Shown here: positions 57,891-64,000 of the stretch, one piece after another
Layout: each line of letters opens with the position of its first letter
Position numbering within the stretch: the first letter of the stretch is position 1
NCBI GenBank assembly: GCA_002392745.1
Contig: DGHR01000006.1
Coordinates: forward strand, 6,905-70,904
From: Bacteroidales bacterium UBA3843
Lineage (GTDB): Bacteria; Bacteroidota; Bacteroidia; Bacteroidales; Paludibacteraceae
Length of the DNA stretch: 64,000 nt
Reading direction: 5' to 3'
The notes under the pieces: model-generated
Database searches by the model: none
What the model saw: the letters and a program-made list of their open reading frames with translations, nothing else
Told to the model about the DNA's origin: nothing
Translations under genes and position numbers: made by a program

Positions 57891-59732
57891 ATGAAAAAAA
57901 TAATCACAATCTGTTTGGCAGCCATGTTCGCTGCTGTAGCCTCCGGCCAGAGTTACGGAATTCTGGTGAATGGAAAAACGTATTATGCCGGCTCGCACAA
58001 TTCGACTCCTGTAGATCCGGCGTTTGAAGAGTACATGGTGTTGGGTGTGAGTCTGAAAGCCGGCGATTATTGCCAATTGTATGATGAGACGTACGCTGCG
58101 GCTTGGGTGGTAAAACTGGATAACGCCAGTACAACGAATCTCACGATGGGCGACGGTGTTTACAATGTCGGCAAGACCTCATGCTATGATTTCTACATTA
58201 AGTTGCAGTATGAAAACGACCAACTTTATGTAGGCGGAGATGCTACTTGTACAGGTATCAAAGGTGTGGATATAACCAGTGGTCCTGTTACTCCGGATCC
58301 GGGCTATTCGTCTTCTGCCCCCGCCAAGTGCCCGGACGTGATGCTGCAAGCCTTCTACTGGGATAGTTATAAGGACAAGGGGTATGGTATTACCAAATGG
58401 AATTATTACCTGAACGGCAGCAATGGCACAAGTGCCGCCGAGATAGGTCAGTGGTTTGACCTGATATGGTTGCCGCCAATGTCTAGATCGACAGGAGGAA
58501 CAGGTTATCTGCCCACAAACTATAGCTCTCTGGATTCTGATTGGGGAACCAAATCCAGGCTGACCGAATTGATCCAGGTACTTCACCAAAATGGTGCACG
58601 TGTAGTAGCAGATATTGTTGTTAATCACGTGGCGGCGCAGAGCGGGTGGTGCAATTTCGGTACGTACAACTTTGGCGTGTACGGAACCTTTACCCCGGAT
58701 GGTTCATGGATTTGCAAAACAGATGAGATGAACTCGGATGGAAGTGCCGGCAGTTGCAAAGGCACGGCTACAGGTGCTGCAGATGATGGTTATGGTAATG
58801 AAGCAAATTACGAAGCCGGTCGTGATTTGGATCATACGAACAGCAAGGTTCGCGATATGTGCAAGGCATACCTGAAATGGCTGCGTAATGTGGTTAAGAT
58901 AGACGGTTTCCGTTATGATTACTGCAAAGGATTCCATAACAGCCATATCAATGATTATAACAAGGCAGCCGGTGCTTATTTCTCCGTAATGGAGTATTGG
59001 GACGGTAATGTGAATACATTGCAAGACCGTTTGAATGATGCCGGTTGGAATACGTTGACGTTTGATTTTGCGACAAAGTATACCGCATTCAATAACGGTA
59101 TTGCCGCCGATAACTACGGCGCGTTGAAGGGTGCAGGTTTGTTAGGAGCTGGTAAGGCACGCTATGCGGTGACTTTCCTGGACAGTCACGACTCGTTCCA
59201 ACGTGATGATAACGAGTTCTGCGGGAAAGGCAATTCGTTGTCGGTATGCAAAGACAAAATCATGCAATGCTATGCCTATATGCTTTCTATGCCGGGCGTA
59301 CCGTGTGTATTCTTCCCGCACTGGGTCACCTTCAAGGACCAACTGAAGCCGATGATTAACGCTCGTTACAAGACCGGTGTACACAGCGAGAGTGCCGTGA
59401 GCGACGAGGCAGGAAACGGTTATTACAAAGCGACCATTACCGGAACGAACGGCCAGATACGTGTGCTGATTGGTCCGAACTCGGGTTACAACACCACTCC
59501 GTCCGGTTTCACCAAAGCCGTTACGGGTGTCAACTACGGCGTATATTACAAGACGAACAGTACGCGCGGCGACAAGAACACCGAGCGTGTTGACCGTACG
59601 AAGACACAAGGAATCGACAATCTCTCCCCATCCCTCCCCTCTAGGGAGGGGGTAAAATACCTCCAAGACGGCAAGTTGCTGATTCGGTTAGGAGAGCAGG
59701 TGTTCGATGCCTTTGGCAGAAGAATCAAGTAA
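57891..59732 (+). CDS. Secreted alpha-amylase (GH13) with N-terminal module, amylase 3
   Basis: 613 residues, same layout as amylase 2: signal peptide, N-terminal module ('SYGILVNGKTYYAGSHN' ... 'CYDFYIKLQYENDQLYVG'), GH13 domain from ~143 with Asp343 ('GFRYDYCKGF'), Glu368 ('SVMEYWDGN') and Asp434 ('FLDSHDSF'). The C-terminal motif 'YLQDGKLLIRLGEQVFDAFG' is preceded by a CCCTCCC/GGGAGGG insert (59622-59653). It lies 35 nt after amylase 2. Three tandem paralogues suggest duplication with divergence in specificity. Confidence 0.93.
   Translation: MKKIITICLAAMFAAVASGQSYGILVNGKTYYAGSHNSTPVDPAFEEYMVLGVSLKAGDYCQLYDETYAAAWVVKLDNASTTNLTMGDGVYNVGKTSCYDFYIKLQYENDQLYVGGDATCTGIKGVDITSGPVTPDPGYSSSAPAKCPDVMLQAFYWDSYKDKGYGITKWNYYLNGSNGTSAAEIGQWFDLIWLPPMSRSTGGTGYLPTNYSSLDSDWGTKSRLTELIQVLHQNGARVVADIVVNHVAAQSGWCNFGTYNFGVYGTFTPDGSWICKTDEMNSDGSAGSCKGTATGAADDGYGNEANYEAGRDLDHTNSKVRDMCKAYLKWLRNVVKIDGFRYDYCKGFHNSHINDYNKAAGAYFSVMEYWDGNVNTLQDRLNDAGWNTLTFDFATKYTAFNNGIAADNYGALKGAGLLGAGKARYAVTFLDSHDSFQRDDNEFCGKGNSLSVCKDKIMQCYAYMLSMPGVPCVFFPHWVTFKDQLKPMINARYKTGVHSESAVSDEAGNGYYKATITGTNGQIRVLIGPNSGYNTTPSGFTKAVTGVNYGVYYKTNSTRGDKNTERVDRTKTQGIDNLSPSLPSREGVKYLQDGKLLIRLGEQVFDAFGRRIK
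59622..59653. repeat. CCCTCCCC/GGGAGGGG palindromic insert in amylase 3
   Basis: CTCCCCATCCCTCCCCTCTA is followed by GGGAGGGGG. It encodes 'LSPSLPSREG' between the catalytic part and the C-terminal motif. Confidence 0.7.
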
Positions 59733-59737
59733 ACATA

Positions 59738-59772
59738 CATTTCTCCCTCCCTCATCAGCAGGGAGGGAGAGA
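59738..59772. terminator. CTCCCTCCCT/AGGGAGGGAG hairpin between amylase 3 and the next gene
   Basis: CTCCCTCCCT (59743-59752) and AGGGAGGGAG (59760-59769) pair around about 7 nt. No T tract follows, so it is either an attenuator or another copy of the palindromic insert family. Confidence 0.5.
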
Positions 59773-59803
59773 AACATACATTAACACCAAAATCAATAAT
59801 ACA

Positions 59804-60691
59804 ATGAAAAAGATTTTTACAGTAATGGCTGCAGTACTTTTTGCAGCAGGAATGTTCGCTCAGAGTTATGGTATCTTAGTGAACGGAAAAATGTATTTCC
59901 CCGGAACAAAAACTGATGAGTTTGAGGGCTTTCAACAGTATTTAGTTCATGTGCCGGTAGTAAGCGGAGACAAACTGCAATTATGTGATGCAGAGAACCG
60001 CGCAGTATGGGCAGTAGATTTGAATACGGCTTCGGTAGCTGGGTTTACGCGTGATGGAGACCATTATAACGCCAGTGTAAACGGCTGCTATGATTTCTAT
60101 ATCAAGTTGAAATACCAAGCAGACGAATTGTATATTGGTAATGGCAAGGACTGCGGTGACGGTATTGATATCAGCGGCCAGGGTGGTCAAGGCGGTGGCG
60201 ACCCTGTAGTAGATGATGACGTTAACTACTATGCTATCGGTTGGATTAACGGTGCGGACCACGGAGAGGCTGCTTATGACACTTATGAAGATGACTATCT
60301 GTTCGTAGACGGCAAACTGACGATTGATTGCAAAATGGGAAGCTATATTGCTATCAAGGACCATATGGGTAATTACTATTATTCAAAAACAGCTACGACT
60401 ACTGCGAATGAGTCAGTAGTGATGGATTGGGCAAATGGTTGGTCCGGTTGTGAGAAATGGGCTATTCCTGAGGGCGTGAACTATATTATTATCCGTAGCG
60501 CACAGTTCAAAGGTCAGCTTAAGTTGGAGCGCGTGGACAAAGCGACCTACGATGCTTATCACTGGGGAAGCAGCCATCAGGCAATCGAGAATACCGAGGT
60601 GAGCGGGAAAGCCCACAAGGTGATTATCGATGGTCAGTTGCGCATCGTTCGCGGCGAGAAGATTTTTGACGCTACCGGTCGTCAGTTGTAA
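59804..60691 (+). CDS. Secreted two-module carbohydrate-binding protein of the starch cluster
   Basis: 295 residues, no catalytic domain. After the signal peptide comes the same ~105-residue module as in amylases 2 and 3 ('SYGILVNGKMYFPGTK' ... 'CYDFYIKLKYQADELYIG'), a Gly linker, and a second beta-sandwich ('VNYYAIGWINGADHGE', 'GSYIAIKDHMGNYYYSK', aromatic-rich) like starch-binding modules attached to Bacteroidales amylases. The C-terminal motif is 'KVIIDGQLRIVRGEKIFDAT'. It probably helps hold starch at the cell surface. Confidence 0.75.
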   Translation: MKKIFTVMAAVLFAAGMFAQSYGILVNGKMYFPGTKTDEFEGFQQYLVHVPVVSGDKLQLCDAENRAVWAVDLNTASVAGFTRDGDHYNASVNGCYDFYIKLKYQADELYIGNGKDCGDGIDISGQGGQGGGDPVVDDDVNYYAIGWINGADHGEAAYDTYEDDYLFVDGKLTIDCKMGSYIAIKDHMGNYYYSKTATTTANESVVMDWANGWSGCEKWAIPEGVNYIIIRSAQFKGQLKLERVDKATYDAYHWGSSHQAIENTEVSGKAHKVIIDGQLRIVRGEKIFDATGRQL

Positions 60692-60745
60692 TCAACCTAT
60701 GTACGCCTGCGCTCGCACGCGGGCGTACATTACATATTAGAGTAT

Positions 60746-63151
60746 ATGCGAAAACTGTTTTTATTGTTTGCTATAGGCATGGCGTCTCTCGCCATGGCGC
60801 AAGTGACACCAACACCCAATCCTATTCCAGTGGGATTCAAGGGTGAAGTGACCATTGTTTATGACGCGACAAAAGGCAACGGCGGCATGAAAGGGGCAAC
60901 GAAATGTTATGCTCATACGGGTTTGATAACCTCAGCTTCCTCCAATACTGGTGACTGGAAGAGCACCATAGGAACATGGCGCGCCACTTCACAACCGCAG
61001 TTGACATCGTTGGGTAATGACAAGTGGCAGTTGGTCATTCCGAATATCTATACGTTCTACAACGTATCGGAGAGCACAAATATCAAAGCACTGGCTTTTG
61101 TGTTTCATGACGGTCCCGGCGGACAAAAGGAAGGTAAGACCTCTTCCAACAGCGATATCCTGGTCTATCTGGGAGAGGAAACAGGCGGAGACATATGGGA
61201 AGCAGTGGAAGGCGTACAGGCTGTGGAGAAGCAACGTCCGAACGGCGTGAGCAACGGAATCTATTACGGCGCAGACGGCACATCGGTGACACTTTGTACC
61301 TATGCCGCCAGCACGACGGAGTCCGCCAAACGCGTTTTCCTATTGGGCGACATGACCAATTGGAAACTGAGCAAGGATTATCAATTATACAAGGACGGTA
61401 ACTATTTCTGGATTACGCTGACCGGTTTGACACGCGGTAAAGAGTACCGATTCCAGTATGCCGTGGAGCGTGCAGACGGAGTGAAAAAGCAAATCTGCGA
61501 TGTTTATTCCGAGAAAGTACTGCATCCTCTTGATCAGTATGAACCGAAGAAAGTAGACCCGACGCTGATTGGTTATCCTACCCAAGGTGCAGATGGGACA
61601 TATGTAACGGTAATCCAACCCGGCAAAACGGAATTCCAATGGTCGGATGCGACACTTAATTTCAAGCGTCCGAAGAAGAGCAATCTGATTATTTATGAGG
61701 TATGGGTGTACGATTATACGACCAAGCGAACCTTCCAGGGACTGATAGACAGGCTGGATTATATCCAGAATCTGGGTGTCAACGCGATAGAGTTGATGCC
61801 GGTGTCGGAGTTTGAGGGCAATCAGAGCTGGGGGTATAATCCTGCGCTCTATTTTGCAGTAGATAAAACATACGGCAAGCCGGAAGATTTCAAGCGACTG
61901 GTGGATGAGTGTCACAAACGCGGCATAGCCGTAATAGTAGATATGGTGTTCAACCATACCAACGGGTCCAATCCAATGGTGAAACTTTATCCATGGACCA
62001 GCGACGACAAATCGCAGACGGAATTGCGCCTTAATCCCTGGATAAATATCAATCCGCCAGAGGGCAACAACGGCTACGGCGAAGAATGGAATCATGATTT
62101 CGGTCCGGCGAAAGAGATGTTCGAGCGTGTGTTCGAATATTGGCTGCAGGAATACAAGATTGACGGGTATCGTCTGGATTTGAGTCATGGTCTCTGCGGA
62201 AACAGTAATAATGCAGTTTCCAATCTGATTAGTTACTATAAAAACCACGTCAATGCGGTTTCCGAGGGCGCTTATATGATTCTTGAACACTGGGGAAATG
62301 GTCAAGACCAACTCATTAATAACGGTATGCAGTGCTGGACAGGAGCCGGTGTATGCGCAGCCTATTATCAAACGACGATGGGCTGGCTCAAGCCGGACGA
62401 CGGAGGTAATACCGATGCCTTTGACGGCGCCAACAGAACGGGGTATGTGTCATACGCCGAGAGCCATGATGAGGAGCGTATGCAATACAAAGCCAAGATG
62501 TATGGTAACGGCGACTTGACAACCAACGAGGCCGCTCGTCTGGGGCGTGTGGCTGAGAGCGTGGCCTTTAATGTGTTGCTGAATGGTGCACACATGTTGT
62601 GGCAGTTCGAGGAAATCGGTTATGATATATCGATAGGCTATAATGAACGCACAGGCACAAAACCCAATCCTGCCAGCAAAGGTTACTTCACCCAACCGGA
62701 GCGTGTGGATGCATTTACCAAATGCGCGCAGGTTATCACATTACGAACCCAGTTGATGCCGAACGCTTTTACCGGCAATCCGACGGTATCTATCGGTTCA
62801 AGAAAAGCACTCCGTACAATACAATGGAGCAACAACGTATACGCAGCGGCAAACTTTGATGTGAGCGCAAGCCAAACTGTCACATTGCCGAGCGGAACAT
62901 GGTATGATTATCTGGAAAACGGCAGTAAGGCTGCCGGCAGTTATACGCTGGCTCCCGGAGAATTAAAGGTGTTTACGGGTACGGCTGTGACCGCTCCGGT
63001 GTTCGCAGATATACAAAAGCGGGACCATACGGCTCTTGATATGACTACGGACAATGAATCCGTACGTGGCGAGAAAATCCTGGAGAACGGGCAGATGTTC
63101 ATCCGTTTCGGCGATAAAGTGTACAACCTGACCGGTGTGCGCGTACGATAA
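60746..63151 (+). CDS. Secreted multi-domain GH13 amylase/pullulanase-like enzyme
   Basis: 801 residues. Signal peptide, an N-terminal beta domain (about 20-150), an E-set/CBM48-like domain (about 170-290: 'VFLLGDMTNWKLSKDYQLYKDG', 'EYRFQYAVERADG'), then a GH13 barrel ('NLIIYEVWVYDYT', 'VDMVFNHT', 'GYRLDLSHGL' nucleophile, 'YMILEHWGN' acid/base, 'YAESHDEERM') and a C-terminal beta domain. The domain order suggests a debranching or neopullulanase-like enzyme. It ends with 'ILENGQMFIRFGDKVYNLTG'. Confidence 0.92.
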   Translation: MRKLFLLFAIGMASLAMAQVTPTPNPIPVGFKGEVTIVYDATKGNGGMKGATKCYAHTGLITSASSNTGDWKSTIGTWRATSQPQLTSLGNDKWQLVIPNIYTFYNVSESTNIKALAFVFHDGPGGQKEGKTSSNSDILVYLGEETGGDIWEAVEGVQAVEKQRPNGVSNGIYYGADGTSVTLCTYAASTTESAKRVFLLGDMTNWKLSKDYQLYKDGNYFWITLTGLTRGKEYRFQYAVERADGVKKQICDVYSEKVLHPLDQYEPKKVDPTLIGYPTQGADGTYVTVIQPGKTEFQWSDATLNFKRPKKSNLIIYEVWVYDYTTKRTFQGLIDRLDYIQNLGVNAIELMPVSEFEGNQSWGYNPALYFAVDKTYGKPEDFKRLVDECHKRGIAVIVDMVFNHTNGSNPMVKLYPWTSDDKSQTELRLNPWININPPEGNNGYGEEWNHDFGPAKEMFERVFEYWLQEYKIDGYRLDLSHGLCGNSNNAVSNLISYYKNHVNAVSEGAYMILEHWGNGQDQLINNGMQCWTGAGVCAAYYQTTMGWLKPDDGGNTDAFDGANRTGYVSYAESHDEERMQYKAKMYGNGDLTTNEAARLGRVAESVAFNVLLNGAHMLWQFEEIGYDISIGYNERTGTKPNPASKGYFTQPERVDAFTKCAQVITLRTQLMPNAFTGNPTVSIGSRKALRTIQWSNNVYAAANFDVSASQTVTLPSGTWYDYLENGSKAAGSYTLAPGELKVFTGTAVTAPVFADIQKRDHTALDMTTDNESVRGEKILENGQMFIRFGDKVYNLTGVRVR

Positions 63152-63167
63152 ACGCTACGCTATTGCA

Positions 63168-63201
63168 TCAAAAAAGGCGGCCTCAAGGTCGCCTTTTTTG
63201 A
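63168..63201. terminator. Terminator of the starch cluster (bidirectional)
   Basis: TCAAAAAAGGCG and CGCCTTTTTTGA pair as a perfect 12-bp stem around 10 nt, 17 nt after the last stop. It can also serve the convergent glycyl-tRNA synthetase gene. Confidence 0.92.
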
Positions 63202-63225
63202 TAGAACAATAGATACATGTTGTTT

Positions 63226-64000
63226 TTACTCCATTGTGTCTTCCAGTTTGTCACCTACAATTTTTCGGTAAAGTTCCTTCGGATCGGTGGCTTTCCGAAT
63301 CAATTCGTGCAAGTCCTCAATCTTCACGCGGTCTTGCATCATCGTGTCACGGTAACGGACGGTAACACAACCGTCGTTGGGTGTGTCGTGGTCGATGGTA
63401 ATGCAGAACGGAGTACCAATGGCATCCTGACGGCGGTAACGCTTTCCGATTGAATCCTTTTCGTCGTAGGAAACCTTGAAATCAAACTTCAGTTCGTCCA
63501 TAATCTCGCGTGCTTTCTCGGGCAGTCCGTCTTTCTTGACAAGCGGCATGATGCAGGCTTTTACGGGAGCCAGCACCGGCGGCAGGTGCAGAACAACGCG
63601 GGTGTCACCGCCTTCGAGTTGCTGCTCCTCGTATGCCGAGCACATCACGCTCAGGAACATACGGTCAACGCCGATAGAGGTCTCAATGACATACGGTGTG
63701 TACGACTGGTTGATTTCCGGGTCAAAATATTCAATCTTCTTGCCCGAGTATTTGGCATGGCTGCTGAGGTCAAAATTGGTACGGCTATGAATACCCTCCA
63801 CCTCTTTGAACCCAAACGGCATCAGGAACTCAATGTCTGTGGCGGCATTGGCGTAGTGTGCCAGTTTTTCGTGGTCGTGAAAACGGTATTTCTCGTCGCC
63901 GAGACCCAGTGCTTTGTGCCATTTGAGGCGGAATTGTTTCCAATGCTCAAACCATTTGAGTTCCTCGCCCGGACGGACAAAGAACTGCATCTCCATCTGC
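63226..64000 (-). CDS. glyS: Glycyl-tRNA synthetase (C-terminal part; runs off the window)
   Basis: 258 codons visible, ending at 63226. 'MQFFVRPGEELKWFEHW' , 'LAHYANAATDIEFLMPFGFKEVEGIHSRTNFDL' region and 'YTPYVIETSIGVDRMFLSVM' are catalytic-core blocks of the single-chain class II glycine-tRNA ligase. The anticodon-binding domain follows ('VVLHLPPVLAPVKACIMPLV', 'GTPFCITIDHDT'). It charges tRNA-Gly. The N-terminal part lies outside. Confidence 0.95.
   Translation of the reverse strand, partial: QMEMQFFVRPGEELKWFEHWKQFRLKWHKALGLGDEKYRFHDHEKLAHYANAATDIEFLMPFGFKEVEGIHSRTNFDLSSHAKYSGKKIEYFDPEINQSYTPYVIETSIGVDRMFLSVMCSAYEEQQLEGGDTRVVLHLPPVLAPVKACIMPLVKKDGLPEKAREIMDELKFDFKVSYDEKDSIGKRYRRQDAIGTPFCITIDHDTPNDGCVTVRYRDTMMQDRVKIEDLHELIRKATDPKELYRKIVGDKLEDTME

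Noticed and set aside
61385..62371. A 328-codon antisense frame inside the large GH13 gene
   Set aside because: Shadow of the amylase reading frame; no signal, motif or promoter.

Overview
The window looks like a chromosomal segment of an uncultured, probably gut-associated member of the Bacteroidales. Three things support this. Promoters have the Bacteroidetes form (TTTG, 19-21 nt, TAnnTTTG). The gene content is typical: Rnf operon with rseC, dipeptidyl peptidase III, PCMD, DUF3467, S37 peptidase and the ftsK-lolA-trxB group. Many secreted proteins end in a shared ~25-residue C-terminal motif. Assignment below the order (perhaps near Paludibacteraceae) is a guess.

Layout. 1-12 kb: partial aroC, a PCMD surface protein, a GT2 glycosyltransferase, DUF3467, a structured intergenic element, a nucleoside phosphorylase, an unknown gene, a DUF3987-like ATPase, a DPP III lipoprotein, and a compact AroA fused to a GT2 glycosyltransferase. 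12-18.5 kb: a 2095-residue secreted repeat protein with a small membrane partner. 18.5-21.7 kb: AI-2E transporter, holin-X, YtxH and a MarR/OhrR-like regulator, set in repeat-rich DNA with two copies of a structured module. 22-32.6 kb: transporters, small enzymes, a REP-associated (Y1/HUH) transposase with three matching hairpin elements, and a lipoprotein-like PLP decarboxylase interrupted by a TGA. 32.8-42.6 kb: cupin, FMN-binding protein and S37 peptidase, then a defence-like island (DUF262-HNH, EcoRI-type methylase, DUF3791/DUF3990 module), then VanX-type dipeptidase, glutathione peroxidase and an anchored nuclease. 42.7-48 kb: rseC-rnfBCDGEA, with RnfB lacking its ferredoxin domain. 48.3-54.3 kb: ftsK, lolA-like, trxB, ybaK-like, tRNA-Phe, trmO. 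54.5-63.2 kb: a secreted starch cluster of three alpha-amylases, a carbohydrate-binding protein and a larger GH13 enzyme. 63.2 kb to the end: partial glycyl-tRNA synthetase.

The strongest general theme is DNA plasticity. Short degenerate repeats (TACGATG/TACGAAG, GACAGACCG, ACCAAGTG, CCCTCCC/GGGAGGG and TTATAGG types) fill intergenic gaps and also sit in frame inside genes, including the core genes aroC and aroA. REP-like hairpins lie in and beside a RAYT gene, and several gene remnants persist. The best candidates for something undescribed are the RAYT/REP pair, the twin structured modules at 18.64-18.85 and 20.16-20.37 kb, and the in-frame repeat insertions.
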